Shown here in pieces: positions 12,716 to 21,599 of a DNA stretch of 21,622 bases. The DNA is from an uncultured Subdoligranulum sp. GTDB lineage: Bacteria > Bacillota_A > Clostridia > Oscillospirales > Ruminococcaceae. The position numbers and the translations under genes were made by a program. The first letter of the stretch is position 1. Every line of letters begins with the position of its first letter. The stretch lies in the NCBI GenBank assembly GCA_900772715.1, contig CAAGRN010000110.1, positions 1-21,622 on the forward strand, read 5' to 3'. The notes under the pieces are model-generated. The model made no database searches, was not told the origin of the DNA, and saw only the letters and a list, made by a program, of their open reading frames with translations.

Positions 12716-15127
12716 ATGCACAAAAATTACAAGCAATCGCTTACTCTTGAACAAAAATGCGCACTGCTTTCGGGCGCGGGCACCTTTACCACCCGCGGCT
12801 ACCAAAAGGCGGGCGTACCTGCCATCACCCTGTCGGACGGTCCCAACGGTGTGCGCAAGCAAGCCGGGGCGGCGGATCATCTGGGGTTAAACCCCAGTGT
12901 TCCCGCCACCTGCTTTCCTACGGCCGCCACCGTGGCGTGCAGTTGGGATCCCGCCTTGGGCGAGGAGATCGGGCGCGCCATGGGCGAGGAAGCCGCCGCG
13001 CAGGAGGTTTCCGTGCTGCTGGGGCCGGGTCTGAACACCAAGCGCAGCCCCTTGTGCGGACGCAACTTTGAGTATTTTTCTGAAGATCCGTATCTTTCGG
13101 GCAAGATGGCAGCCGCCTATGTGCGGGGCATCCAGAGCGAGGGTATCGCTGCCTGCCCCAAGCACTTTGCCGCCAACAGCCAGGAGCTGCGCCGTATGGC
13201 GTCCGACTCCGTGCTGGACGAGCGCACCCTGCGCGAGCTGTACCTGACCGGGTTTGAGATTGTGGTCAAGGAAAGCGCACCCAAAACCATTATGTCCAGC
13301 TACAATCTGGTCAACGGCACCTACGCCAACGAAAATGCCCACCTTTTGCAGGAAATCCTGCGCAAGGATTGGGGCTTCACCGGGGCTGTTGTGACCGACT
13401 GGGGCGGCTCCAACGACCATGCGCTGGGCGTAAAGAACGGTTCCACGCTGGAAATGCCCGCCCCGGGCGGCGATGCCGTGCGCGAGCTGCTGGCAGCCGT
13501 GCAAAGCGGCAAAATCACCGAGGCTGACGTGGACGCCCGTCTGGACGAGCTGCTGACGCTGGTACTCGATACAAGCGCTGCCGTGCAAAAGCACAGCCGC
13601 AGCTTTGACGCCGATGCCCACCACGCGCTGGCACGCCGCGCCGCTGCCGAAAGCACGGTGCTGCTGCAAAACGACGGCATCCTGCCGCTGGCTTCCGATA
13701 CCAAGGTCGCCATCCTCGGCGATTTTGCCGAAACGCCGCGCTATCAGGGTGCAGGCTCCAGCGCTGTGAACTCCCTCAAGGTCGATACCGTGCTGGAAAA
13801 CCTTGCCCAAAGCGGCTTGCAGGTGCTGGGCTTTGCCCCCGGCTTTGACCGCCGCGGCAGGGCAGACGTTGCCAAAGAGGCAGAGGCTGTCACGCTGGCG
13901 AAACAGGCGGACGCTGCCGTGCTGTTCCTGGGGTTGGATGAGATCAAAGAGAGCGAAGGGCTTGACCGCACCGATATGAAGCTGGCGGACAACCAGATTG
14001 CCCTGCTCAAAGCCGTGCAGCAAGCCAACCCCAACACCGTGGTGGTGCTGAACGCCGGTTCCTCGCTGGAAACCCCGTGGCTGACCCATTGCCGTGCCGT
14101 TGTGTACGGCGCCTTGGGCGGGCAGGCTGGTGCCGGGGCAGTGCTGGATGTGCTGACTGGCAAGCTGAACCCCTGCGGCAAGCTGGCGGAAACTTGGGCA
14201 AACCGCTATGAGGACACCCCTGCCAAGGACAACTTTGCCGGGGCAGGGCGCACCGTGCAGTACCGCGAGGGGCTGTACGTCGGCTACCGCTACTACCAAG
14301 CCGCCGGTGTGCCGGTGGCGTTCCCGTTCGGTCATGGGCTGAGCTACACGAGCTTTGCCTATTCCGACCTGAAGGCATCCGCCGACGGCGTGACCCTGAC
14401 GGTGACCAACAACGGCACCCGCGAAGGTGCGGAAATTGTGCAGCTGTACGTTGCTAAGCCGGATGCAAAAATCTTCCGCCCCGCGCAGGAATTAAAGGGC
14501 TTTGTCAAGGTGCATTTGCAGCCCGGCGAAAGCCAAACCGTGACCATTCCGCTGGACGACAAGGCATTCCGCTACTGGAACGCCCAGACCAACCGCTGGG
14601 AAGTTGAGGGCGGGCAGTATGAACTGCGCGTCGGTGCATCCAGCGCCGATATCCGCCTGACTGCCGCTGTGGACATTGCCGGCACCGATGCGCCCGACCC
14701 CTATGCGGGCAAAACGCTGCCGCACTACAAAACGGGCAGCGTGCAGAACGTACCCGATGCCGAGTGGGAAGCCCTGCTGGGACACGCCATCCCGCAGGAT
14801 AAAATCAAAATTGACCGCAATATGACGCTGGGCGAGCTGAACCACAGCCGCAGCCCGCTGGGCTGGCTGATTTGGGCGGTGCTGACCGCCCTGCTGAACG
14901 CCAGCTATAAAAAGGGCAAGCCGGATCTGAACATTCTGTTCCAGTACAATATGCCGCTGCGCGCCCTTGCCAAAATGACGGGCGGTGCCATCAGTATGGG
15001 TATGGTGGACGGTATCGTTATGGAATTGCAGGGCTTTTGGGTCATCGGCTTGGTGCGGGTCATCTATGAAGCCGTTAAAAATCAAATTCTGAACGCACAG
15101 ATGGAACGCCGTCTGCGCGGGGCTTGA
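12716..15127 (+). CDS. Cytoplasmic GH3 beta-glucosidase-type glycoside hydrolase
   Basis: This 803-residue protein has the canonical GH3 order: TIM barrel (about 5-290), alpha/beta C-domain (about 310-545) and fibronectin-III-like domain (about 570-645). Motifs are intact: DGPNGVR (41-47), GRNFEYFSEDP (115-125), KHF (149-151), nucleophile Asp228 in VVTDWGG, acid/base candidate Glu414 in SEGLDR, and PFGHGLSYT (537-545). It should hydrolyse beta-glucosides or short beta-linked oligosaccharides. There is no signal peptide or N-terminal helix, so it acts in the cytoplasm. An extra C-terminal region (about 670-803) with hydrophobic patches resembles tails I recall in Clostridial GH3 proteins, of unknown role. 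The ATG at 12716 is preferred to an upstream GTG because AAAAGGA precedes it. It lies 98 bp after the membrane GH3 gene and 12 bp before the GtrA-like gene, so the three probably form one operon. Confidence 0.94.
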   Translation: MHKNYKQSLTLEQKCALLSGAGTFTTRGYQKAGVPAITLSDGPNGVRKQAGAADHLGLNPSVPATCFPTAATVACSWDPALGEEIGRAMGEEAAAQEVSVLLGPGLNTKRSPLCGRNFEYFSEDPYLSGKMAAAYVRGIQSEGIAACPKHFAANSQELRRMASDSVLDERTLRELYLTGFEIVVKESAPKTIMSSYNLVNGTYANENAHLLQEILRKDWGFTGAVVTDWGGSNDHALGVKNGSTLEMPAPGGDAVRELLAAVQSGKITEADVDARLDELLTLVLDTSAAVQKHSRSFDADAHHALARRAAAESTVLLQNDGILPLASDTKVAILGDFAETPRYQGAGSSAVNSLKVDTVLENLAQSGLQVLGFAPGFDRRGRADVAKEAEAVTLAKQADAAVLFLGLDEIKESEGLDRTDMKLADNQIALLKAVQQANPNTVVVLNAGSSLETPWLTHCRAVVYGALGGQAGAGAVLDVLTGKLNPCGKLAETWANRYEDTPAKDNFAGAGRTVQYREGLYVGYRYYQAAGVPVAFPFGHGLSYTSFAYSDLKASADGVTLTVTNNGTREGAEIVQLYVAKPDAKIFRPAQELKGFVKVHLQPGESQTVTIPLDDKAFRYWNAQTNRWEVEGGQYELRVGASSADIRLTAAVDIAGTDAPDPYAGKTLPHYKTGSVQNVPDAEWEALLGHAIPQDKIKIDRNMTLGELNHSRSPLGWLIWAVLTALLNASYKKGKPDLNILFQYNMPLRALAKMTGGAISMGMVDGIVMELQGFWVIGLVRVIYEAVKNQILNAQMERRLRGA

Positions 15128-15139
15128 GGGGAGTTTACT

Positions 15140-15685
15140 ATGCAGTTTTGGAATACTTTTGCGGAAAAGCACCCCGCCGCCGCCAAATGGGTGCGCGAGG
15201 GCGGGCTTTTCGTCATCGTGTCGAACCTGATCACCGTGTTCAAATACCTGCTGCTGCAATTTTTGCCCAAGGCGTTTGCCGGGCTGCCGGTCGTGGATTT
15301 CGGCTGGCCGGGCATTGATGTGACCTTGTTTGGGGAAACATTCAAGTGGAACATTTTGGGCTACGATGCCGCCCACGGCGGCTTGCCGTACTTCTGCGCG
15401 TATATGATCGCCATGGTCATCGGCGAGTGCATCAATTTCCCGATCCAGCGCAATTTTGTGTTCCGCAGCAAAGGCAACTTAGGCAAGCAAATCGCATGGT
15501 ATGTGCTGGCGTTCTGCATCATCACCTGCATCGTCAACTCCATCAACTGTGTGTGGGTCGCCGTGGCGGGGCTGCTGGTGCCGGACTTTATCTACAACAT
15601 CGGCACAACGGTGCTGAACGGCGGCATCTCGATGGTGATTTTCTTCTTTGTCAATAAAATCATCTTCCCGGAAAGCAAAAACTAA
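15140..15685 (+). CDS. GtrA-like polytopic membrane protein
   Basis: This 181-residue protein belongs to the GtrA family of small four-helix membrane proteins. Some members flip undecaprenyl-phosphate-linked sugars across the membrane for O-antigen, teichoic acid or other surface glycosylation. Hydrophobic segments lie near 21-44, 83-102, 117-146 and 150-176. The family-typical short basic motif after the second helix reads QRNFVFRSKG (103-112). A GAGGGGAG ribosome binding site precedes the ATG, and the gene starts 12 bp after the GH3 stop, so it is almost certainly co-transcribed with it. No GtrB-type glycosyltransferase accompanies it here. A link between this flippase-like protein and two GH3 glycosidases is therefore inferred from operon structure only. 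The operon ends in a strong terminator. Confidence 0.85.
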   Translation: MQFWNTFAEKHPAAAKWVREGGLFVIVSNLITVFKYLLLQFLPKAFAGLPVVDFGWPGIDVTLFGETFKWNILGYDAAHGGLPYFCAYMIAMVIGECINFPIQRNFVFRSKGNLGKQIAWYVLAFCIITCIVNSINCVWVAVAGLLVPDFIYNIGTTVLNGGISMVIFFFVNKIIFPESKN

Positions 15686-15696
15686 AAAGCAACACG

Positions 15697-15737
15697 CAAA
15701 AGTCCCTGCAGGAATTCCTGCAGGGACTTTTGTTTTT
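15697..15737. terminator. Bidirectional terminator: 36-bp perfect palindrome
   Basis: Positions 15697-15732 form a perfect 36-bp palindrome with arms CAAAAGTCCCTGCAGGAA and its complement. It is followed on the plus strand by TTTTT and has T-rich flanks on the minus strand. It lies between the convergent GtrA-like and oxidoreductase genes and should terminate both. Confidence 0.85.
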
Positions 15738-15777
15738 CGTATAAACCGGGAAATCAGCATAACGTCGGCAAAGGGTA

Positions 15778-16752
15778 TTACTCTTCCTCCGGGTAGGTCA
15801 TACCCCAGTCCCTTCGCACCTCGGTCATTATACGCATTACATCGATGGTATAGTCAAGGTGCATCCGGTTTTCCTGCCCGGAAACCGCAGCTTCCATATC
15901 CGCAACCTCATAGGCAAGGGCTTGGGCAGTGGCTCCGGCGCGCAGCACTTCCTTGCGCCCGTCCTCGGTGTAGGTGATGACCGCCTCCTCGCCGCGGGGG
16001 TAGTCAAACAGCTCTATGTACGCCTTGTCGAAGGAAACCGTGCCGCGCTTGGGTTGCTTGGCGTGCAGCGACAAAATTACTGTCGCCATTTCCTCCTCTT
16101 TATTTTTCAAAAGCAGGGAAGCCTGCTCGTCCACGCCGGTGGGCGCATATTTGACCTGCGAAACAATTTGATCCGGCGCCGAGGACATAAACCACCGCAC
16201 AAACGAAAGCGCATACACGCCGATATCCAGCAGTGCGCCGCCCGCCAGGCTGCGGTTAAAGAAGCGGTTTGCCATATCATATGGTTTGTAGCTGCCGAAA
16301 TTCATCTGCAAAAGGCGCAGCTCGCCAAAGTCGCCTGCATCCATCCGCGCGCGCAGTTGGCGGTAGATGGGCATATGGTAAATCGTCATCGCCTCCGCCA
16401 GAATGACGTGGTTCTGCTGTGCCAGCTGCACCGCCTCGGTCAGTTCCTCAGCGTTCAGGGTGATAGATTTTTCACACAGGACGTGCTTTCCGGCGCGCAG
16501 TGCCTTGCGCAGATAGGAAATGTGGGTATTGTGGGGCGTGGAGATATAAATAATATCCACCTCGTCATCGTCAAACACATCGTCGATTTGGTCGTATACC
16601 TTTTCAATGCCGTAACGCTCGGCAAAGGCGACTGCCTTTTCGTGCGTGCGGTTGGCAACGGCGTACAGCTTGCGCCCGTTGGCAGCCAGTGCCTGCGCCA
16701 GCTCGTTGGCAATTACGCCGCAGCCAAGGGTTGCCCATTTGTATTCCTTCAT
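15778..16752 (-). CDS. Gfo/Idh/MocA-family NAD(P)-dependent oxidoreductase
   Basis: This 324-residue protein is a dehydrogenase of the Gfo/Idh/MocA family, which oxidises or reduces sugars, inositols or trans-dihydrodiols. The N-terminal Rossmann fold (1-120) shows GCGVIA (10-15), STPHNTH (71-77) and the family signature CEKSIT with catalytic Lys95. The C-terminal domain has GGALLDIGVY (171-180), placing Asp176 at the usual catalytic site. The substrate is not evident. A GGAGGAAA ribosome binding site precedes the ATG. It has its own consensus promoter and lies 119 bp downstream of the AraC-type regulator on the same strand, which may control it. It converges on the GH3 operon, from which it is separated by the palindromic terminator. 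Confidence 0.92.
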   Translation of the reverse strand: MKEYKWATLGCGVIANELAQALAANGRKLYAVANRTHEKAVAFAERYGIEKVYDQIDDVFDDDEVDIIYISTPHNTHISYLRKALRAGKHVLCEKSITLNAEELTEAVQLAQQNHVILAEAMTIYHMPIYRQLRARMDAGDFGELRLLQMNFGSYKPYDMANRFFNRSLAGGALLDIGVYALSFVRWFMSSAPDQIVSQVKYAPTGVDEQASLLLKNKEEEMATVILSLHAKQPKRGTVSFDKAYIELFDYPRGEEAVITYTEDGRKEVLRAGATAQALAYEVADMEAAVSGQENRMHLDYTIDVMRIMTEVRRDWGMTYPEEE

Positions 16753-16788
16753 ATCCGGTTTCCTCCCTGTGTTGGCTTATACTTTTAT

Positions 16789-16817
16789 TATATATCGCAG
16801 GCGAACACGCTTGTCAA
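16789..16817 (-). promoter_or_regulatory. Strong sigma-A promoter of the oxidoreductase gene
   Basis: On the minus strand, a perfect TTGACA (16812-16817) and TATATA (16789-16794) are 17 bp apart, about 37 bp before the start codon. The oxidoreductase can thus be transcribed independently of the AraC gene. Confidence 0.75.
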
Positions 16818-16871
16818 GACGCTATATATGAATTTGAAATGTCCCTCATTTTTCACAGACGTATTACAAGG

Positions 16872-17726
16872 TTATCGCCGATATTCCCGCGGGGTCATAC
16901 CGAAATGCGCCTTGAACGCGCGGTTAAAATACGAAAGATTCTCAAACCCGCACTGCCCGGCAATATTCAAGATGGTATCGTCGGTGGCGTGCAGTGCTTC
17001 GGCGGCGGCGTTCAGGCGGTATTCCTTCAAAAAGGTGATAAAACTCTGCCCGGTCATCTGCCGGAACCACCGCATAAAGTGGCTGGGGCTGCATTGGCAC
17101 AGCGCGGCGGCATCCGCGATGCAAAGCGGCTCATTGTAATGTGCCGAAAGCCACTGCAATACGCCCTTCAGCCGCTGGGTGCTGGCAGTTTCGGCAGGGG
17201 GCAGGGCTTGCCCCTGCGCGATCAGCAGCGCCAAAAACCGCAGCAGTGCGCCCTTTATGCGAAGTTCGTAACCGGGGCGGCGGCTGCGGTTGGCATCCTC
17301 TGCCTCCTGCAGACAGGCGGCTGCCTCGGTATAGCCCGCATCAGCGGGGGAGAGCCGCTCCGGCAGGGCAAGGCGTCCGCTTTGCAGCGGCAGCAGGTAT
17401 TTTTCTGCGCAAAGATCCTCCGCCCCGCCCAAAAGCTCCAAATCAAAAATAATATTCTCGTACTCCATGGTGCAGTTTTCCGCTTGGCGCAGCGCGTGCA
17501 GCGTACCCGGTGTCAGCACAAAAATATCCCCGCATTGCGCCGGATACACCTGCGCGCCGGTCTGCACAAGCCCGGCACCGCGCTTTATGTAAATCAGCTC
17601 CATGCTGTCCTGCCAGTGGACCGCCACCTGCCGGAAATCCCCCGGTATCGTGCAGGGATAAATATTGAACGGGAACCGCACCGCACCGTGGTGCTTGGTT
17701 TCCTGCAAGGCAGACTGGTTTTTCAT
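16872..17726 (-). CDS. AraC-family transcriptional regulator
   Basis: This 284-residue regulator has an N-terminal cupin-like sensing domain (about 15-110; PGDFRQVAVHWQDSMELIYI region and GDIFVLTPGTLHAL at 66-79). The C-terminal AraC DNA-binding domain (about 185-284) has two helix-turn-helix units: ADAAALCQCSPSHFMRWFRQ (204-223) and ILNIAGQCGFENLSYFNRAF (252-271), with the family ending FGMTPREYRR. Such proteins usually activate carbohydrate-use genes when a sugar binds the cupin. The ATG at 17726 is chosen because GGAGGGA precedes it, rather than one 21 codons upstream that overlaps the promoter. Its likely targets are the oxidoreductase downstream and the divergent phosphorylase gene 139 bp away. 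The inducer is unknown. Confidence 0.92.
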   Translation of the reverse strand: MKNQSALQETKHHGAVRFPFNIYPCTIPGDFRQVAVHWQDSMELIYIKRGAGLVQTGAQVYPAQCGDIFVLTPGTLHALRQAENCTMEYENIIFDLELLGGAEDLCAEKYLLPLQSGRLALPERLSPADAGYTEAAACLQEAEDANRSRRPGYELRIKGALLRFLALLIAQGQALPPAETASTQRLKGVLQWLSAHYNEPLCIADAAALCQCSPSHFMRWFRQMTGQSFITFLKEYRLNAAAEALHATDDTILNIAGQCGFENLSYFNRAFKAHFGMTPREYRR

Positions 17727-17759
17727 GGTTTCGTCCCTCCGTTGCCCCTGAATGATAGT

Positions 17760-17789
17760 ATTGTACCATATTTTGCAGGAAATGCGCAA
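17760..17789 (-). promoter_or_regulatory. Promoter of the AraC-type regulator gene
   Basis: On the minus strand, TTGCGC (17784-17789) and TACAAT (17760-17765) are 18 bp apart, with a TGG extended -10 element. It lies within the divergent region shared with the phosphorylase gene. Confidence 0.6.
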
Positions 17790-17810
17790 GTTTTTTCTCT
17801 TTTTGTGTGG

Positions 17811-17838
17811 TATACCTTAGGTAATGGATGGGACATCC
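17811..17838. promoter_or_regulatory. Inverted repeats upstream of glgP, possible operators
   Basis: TACCT-T-AGGTA (17813-17823) and GGATG-GGA-CATCC (17826-17838) are adjacent small inverted repeats about 28-50 bp before the phosphorylase start. No good sigma-A -35/-10 pair is visible on the plus strand here, which suggests an activated promoter. The first repeat resembles the palindrome at 1766-1779. Confidence 0.35.
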
Positions 17839-17865
17839 GGTCGTAACAGTAAAGGAGGACTTTTT

Positions 17866-20127
17866 ATGAACTTTACCGAACTGCTGCAAGGATACACCGG
17901 CAAGCCGCTGGCTGACTGCACGAACCAGGAACTGTATCTGGCTCTGCTGGAGCTTGTGCGCCAAAAGAGCGCGGGCAAGGTGCAGCCCGTTACGGGACGC
18001 AAGCTGTACTATATCAGCGCCGAATTTTTGATCGGCAAGCTGCTGTCCAACAACCTCATCAATCTGGGTCTGTACCATGACGCCCGCGCCGCGCTGGAAG
18101 CCGCCGGCAAGAACCTGTCTGACATTGAGGAAGTCGAGCCGGAGCCTTCCTTGGGCAACGGCGGTCTGGGACGTCTGGCTGCCTGTTTTTTGGATTCGCT
18201 GGCAACGCTCGGTCTGCCGGGCGACGGCGTGGGGCTGCGCTACCATTTTGGTCTGTTCCGTCAGAGCTTTGAAAACGGCTTGCAGAACGAAAAGCCCGAC
18301 CCGTGGCTTACCGCCCACAGCTGGGCAGAGAAAACCGACATCACCTACCCGGTGGAACTGGCAGGCAAGACCTACACCGCCCGCCTGTACAAGCTGGCGG
18401 TCACCGGCTACGGCGCGCGCACCAACACGCTGAACCTGTTTGATCTGGACACCATTGACGAAAGCATTGTAAAGGACGGCATTTCCTTTGACAAGACCGT
18501 CATCGACAAGAACCTGACGCTGTTCCTGTACCCCGATGATTCCGACGAGGCTGGGCGTCGGCTGCGCGTGTACCAGCAGTATCTGATGGTTTCTGCCGGT
18601 GCGCAGCTGATTTTGGCGGAATGCGCCGCCCGCGGCTGCAACTACCACGACTTGGCGGATTACGCCGCCATCCAGATCAACGACACCCACCCCAGTATGG
18701 TCATTCCGGAATTGATCCGTCTGCTGGGCGAAAAGGGCATCGAATTTGACGAGGCTGTCGAGATCGTCACCAAGACCTGCGCCTACACCAACCACACCAT
18801 TCTGGCAGAAGCGCTGGAAAAATGGCCGCGCGCCTATCTGGACGCCGTGGTGCCGCAGCTGATGCCCATCATCGAAAAGCTGGACGAGCTGGCACGCACC
18901 CGCACCGAGGACGAAAGCCTTGCCATCATCGACAAGGACGACCGCGTGCATATGGCGCATATGGACATCCACTTTACCCATTCCACCAACGGCGTGGCAG
19001 CGCTGCACACCGAAATCCTGAAAAATTCCGAGCTGCACGGTTTCTACCAGCTGTACCCGGAAAAGTTCAACAACAAGACCAACGGCATCACCTTCCGCCG
19101 CTGGTTGCTGGAATGTGACCCCCGCCTGACCGAGGTGCTGGAAAAGCATATCGGCTCCGGTTTCCGCAAGGACGCTGCCGAGCTGGAAAAGCTGCTGGCC
19201 TTCGCCGAGGACGAGAGCGTGCTGGACGAGCTGACCGCCGTTAAATCCGCGAACAAACAGGCGCTGGCAGATTGGCTGCTGCACACCCAGAATGTCAAGG
19301 TCAACACGCAGGCGGTGTTTGACATCCAGTCCAAGCGCCTGCACGAGTACAAGCGCCAGCAGCTGAACCTCTTGTACCTCATCCACCAGTATTACGAAAT
19401 CAAGGCAGGGCATCTGCCCGCCGTGCCGCTGGTCAGCATCTTCGGTGCCAAGGCGGCGCCCGCGTACACCATCGCCAAGGATATCATCCACGCGCTGCTG
19501 ACCTTCTCCAAGGTCATTGCGCAGGACCCCGAGGTGTCCCCGTGGCTGCAGGTCGTCTTTGTGGAAAATTACAACGTGACAGCGGCAGAAAAGCTGATCC
19601 CCGCCTGCGATCTGTCCGAGCAGATCAGCCTTGCCTCCAAGGAAGCATCCGGCACCGGCAACATGAAATTTATGCTCAACGGTGCGCTGACCCTCGGCAC
19701 GATGGACGGCGCCAACGTCGAAATCAGCCAGCAGGTCGGGCAGGAAAACCTGTATATCTTCGGGCAGACCTCCGATCAGGTCATCCACCGCTACGATGCA
19801 GGGGACTACGTTGCCGCGCAGTGGTATGAGGGCGACCCCAACATCCGCCGCGCCGTGGATTTCTTGACCGGTCCGCAGATGCTGGCAGCCGGGCAGCAGG
19901 AAAACCTGCAGCGCCTGCAAAACGAGCTGATCCACAAGGATTGGTTCCAGACGCTGCCGGACTTCAACGCCTATGTGGTGCGCAAGGGGCAAGCCCTCAG
20001 CGACTACGCCTGCGACCCGATGGGCTGGCGCCGCAAGTGCCTTATCAACATCGCCAAGGCAGGGTTCTTCTCCAGCGACCGCACCATTGCGGAATACGAC
20101 CGCGACATCTGGCATTTGGGCAAATAA
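17866..20127 (+). CDS. glgP: Glycogen/maltodextrin phosphorylase
   Basis: This 753-residue GT35 enzyme releases glucose-1-phosphate from the non-reducing ends of alpha-1,4-glucans (glycogen or maltodextrin) using phosphate and pyridoxal phosphate. The glycine-rich block [19 protein letters not shown] (93-111) and the PLP site [17 protein letters not shown] (593-609), with Schiff-base Lys601, are intact, as are [13 protein letters not shown] (271-283) and the [13 protein letters not shown] block (489-501). It is somewhat shorter than E. coli GlgP/MalP (about 800-815 residues), which is common in Clostridia. The start at 17866 follows AAAGGAGG; an ATG 14 codons upstream lacks a ribosome binding site and lies in the operator-like region. 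It is monocistronic, divergent from the AraC gene and closed by a strong terminator. Whether it prefers glycogen or maltodextrin (malP) cannot be told. Confidence 0.96.
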   Translation: MNFTELLQGYTGKPLADCTNQELYLALLELVRQKSAGKVQPVTGRKLYYISAEFLIGKLLSNNLINLGLYHDARAALEAAGKNLSDIEEVEPEPSLGNGGLGRLAACFLDSLATLGLPGDGVGLRYHFGLFRQSFENGLQNEKPDPWLTAHSWAEKTDITYPVELAGKTYTARLYKLAVTGYGARTNTLNLFDLDTIDESIVKDGISFDKTVIDKNLTLFLYPDDSDEAGRRLRVYQQYLMVSAGAQLILAECAARGCNYHDLADYAAIQINDTHPSMVIPELIRLLGEKGIEFDEAVEIVTKTCAYTNHTILAEALEKWPRAYLDAVVPQLMPIIEKLDELARTRTEDESLAIIDKDDRVHMAHMDIHFTHSTNGVAALHTEILKNSELHGFYQLYPEKFNNKTNGITFRRWLLECDPRLTEVLEKHIGSGFRKDAAELEKLLAFAEDESVLDELTAVKSANKQALADWLLHTQNVKVNTQAVFDIQSKRLHEYKRQQLNLLYLIHQYYEIKAGHLPAVPLVSIFGAKAAPAYTIAKDIIHALLTFSKVIAQDPEVSPWLQVVFVENYNVTAAEKLIPACDLSEQISLASKEASGTGNMKFMLNGALTLGTMDGANVEISQQVGQENLYIFGQTSDQVIHRYDAGDYVAAQWYEGDPNIRRAVDFLTGPQMLAAGQQENLQRLQNELIHKDWFQTLPDFNAYVVRKGQALSDYACDPMGWRRKCLINIAKAGFFSSDRTIAEYDRDIWHLGK

Positions 20128-20163
20128 CGGTATAGAGCCGTGTGGGATTTAGAATAAAACAGC

Positions 20164-20196
20164 AAGAAGGCACCGCCGATGGGCGGTGCCTTCTTT
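20164..20196 (+). terminator. Terminator downstream of glgP
   Basis: A 14-bp perfect stem (AAGAAGGCACCGCC at 20164-20177, GGCGGTGCCTTCTT at 20182-20195) closes on a GATG loop and ends in a short T-run. The stem is very stable although the U-tract is short. Confidence 0.85.
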
Positions 20197-20270
20197 GCGC
20201 AGGTTGCCCAAAAGTGCCTTATGTTTTTGTGGCGAAAAGGCGAAAAAAGCGGGTGCGTATCAGGGGTTTA

Positions 20271-20299
20271 TTTACGAAACCTGCCGGGCGTGTTATACT
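20271..20299 (+). promoter_or_regulatory. Promoter of the aminotransferase gene
   Basis: TTTACG (20271-20276) and TATACT (20294-20299) are 17 bp apart, with a TGT extended -10 element, about 35 bp before the start codon. Confidence 0.6.
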
Positions 20300-20334
20300 T
20301 GATAAAAAGTGTTTTACGGAAAGGAAACCTTAGT

Positions 20335-21540
20335 ATGAAGTACGATTTCACCTCCCTTATGGATCGCCACGGCAAGGATGCCATCGCCGTGGACGGTCTG
20401 GGAACCGGCTTTGCCCCGGATCGTCCCAAGGACGGCTTTGATATCATCCCTATGTGGGTGGCGGATATGAATTTCCCCACCGTACCCACCATCCCGCAGG
20501 CGATCATCGAACGAGCCAAGCACCCGGCGTTCGGCTACTTTAAGCCGACGGACGAATATTATGATTCCATCATACGCTGGCAGGAAACCCGCAACGGCGT
20601 GACCGGCTTGACCAAAGAAGATATCGGCTACGAAAACGGCGTTCTGGGCGGCGTGATCTCGGCATTGACCGCGTTTGCCGCGCCCGGCGACGGCGTGTTG
20701 CTGCACAGCCCCACCTACATCGGCTTTACCATGAGCATCCAAAACAACGGCTACAAAATCGTTCACAGCCCGCTGAAAAAGGACGAAAACGGCGTATGGC
20801 GTATGGATTACGAGGATATGGACGCCAAGCTGAAAGCCCAAAATATCCATGTGGCGGTATTTTGCAGCCCGCACAACCCCTGCGGGCGCGTCTGGGAACG
20901 ATGGGAGCTGGAGAAGGCAATGGAGGTCTACCGGGCAAACGACTGCCTTGTGATTTCCGATGAGATTTGGTCCGATATCCTTTTGAACGGGCATACGCAT
21001 ATCCCGACCCAGTCGGTTTCTGACTGGGCGCGGCAGCATACCGTGGCGGTCTATGCGCCCAGCAAGACCTTCAATTTGGCGGGACTTGTGGGCAGCTACC
21101 ACATTATTTATAATAAGTACCTGCGTGACCGCGTTGCTGCCAAAGGCTCCAAGCCGCATTACAACGATATGAACGTGCTGTCCATGCACGCCTTGATCGG
21201 CGCCTACAGACCCGAGGGCTATGAATGGGTGGACGAGCTGAAGCAGGTATTGTCCGGCAATGTGAACTTTGCGTGCGACTATATTCAGCAGCATTTCAAG
21301 GGCGTTGCGGTCAGCAAGCCGCAGGGGACCTATATGCTGTTTTTGGATTGCACCGAATGGTGCGAAACGCACGGCAAGACCATTGACGAGGTGCAAAAAG
21401 CCGGCTGGGATGTCGGCGTGGCATGGCAGGACGGGCGGATGTTCCACGGTCCGTGCGCCATCCGTATGAATCTGGCACTGCCGCTGAGCCGTGTGCAGGA
21501 AGCCTTTGCCCGGCTGGACAAGTATGTATTCAACGCCTGA
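20335..21540 (+). CDS. PatB/MalY-type PLP enzyme (cystathionine beta-lyase / aminotransferase)
   Basis: This 401-residue fold-type I PLP enzyme belongs to the MalY/PatB subgroup, which cleaves C-S bonds of cystathionine or cysteine conjugates and may also act as an aminotransferase. Signature positions are visible: IIPMWVADMNFP (37-48), CSPHNPCGRVW with Asn181 (177-187), SDEIWSDI with Asp209 (208-215), the PLP lysine Lys244 in APSKTFNLAGL, and Arg377 in CAIRMNLALP, which binds the substrate carboxylate. Length matches the family (about 390-400). The start follows AAAGGAAA and has its own promoter; the upstream open extension lacks support. The E. coli relative MalY also represses the maltose system. 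The phosphorylase neighbour makes that tempting, but C-S lyase activity in methionine metabolism is the simpler reading. Confidence 0.93.
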   Translation: MKYDFTSLMDRHGKDAIAVDGLGTGFAPDRPKDGFDIIPMWVADMNFPTVPTIPQAIIERAKHPAFGYFKPTDEYYDSIIRWQETRNGVTGLTKEDIGYENGVLGGVISALTAFAAPGDGVLLHSPTYIGFTMSIQNNGYKIVHSPLKKDENGVWRMDYEDMDAKLKAQNIHVAVFCSPHNPCGRVWERWELEKAMEVYRANDCLVISDEIWSDILLNGHTHIPTQSVSDWARQHTVAVYAPSKTFNLAGLVGSYHIIYNKYLRDRVAAKGSKPHYNDMNVLSMHALIGAYRPEGYEWVDELKQVLSGNVNFACDYIQQHFKGVAVSKPQGTYMLFLDCTEWCETHGKTIDEVQKAGWDVGVAWQDGRMFHGPCAIRMNLALPLSRVQEAFARLDKYVFNA

Positions 21541-21599
21541 TTTTGTATAAAACACAAGGCATTGCCCCTTGCGTGTCTTGCAGGCATCAAAGAAGCCCG

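Larger units (their letters stand above)
20128..20334 (+). other. Intergenic region between glgP and the aminotransferase
   Basis: It contains the glgP terminator and the aminotransferase promoter. A frame open from 20179 into the aminotransferase has no ribosome binding site and crosses both elements, so it is not coding. Confidence 0.6.

Noticed and set aside
12887..14335. 482-codon minus-strand open frame opposite the second GH3 gene
   Set aside because: It is antisense to a gene with intact GH3 motifs and shows no recognisable domain.
17443..20115. 890-codon minus-strand open frame opposite glgP
   Set aside because: It is antisense to an intact phosphorylase and runs out of frame through the AraC gene start; its composition is typical of shadow frames.
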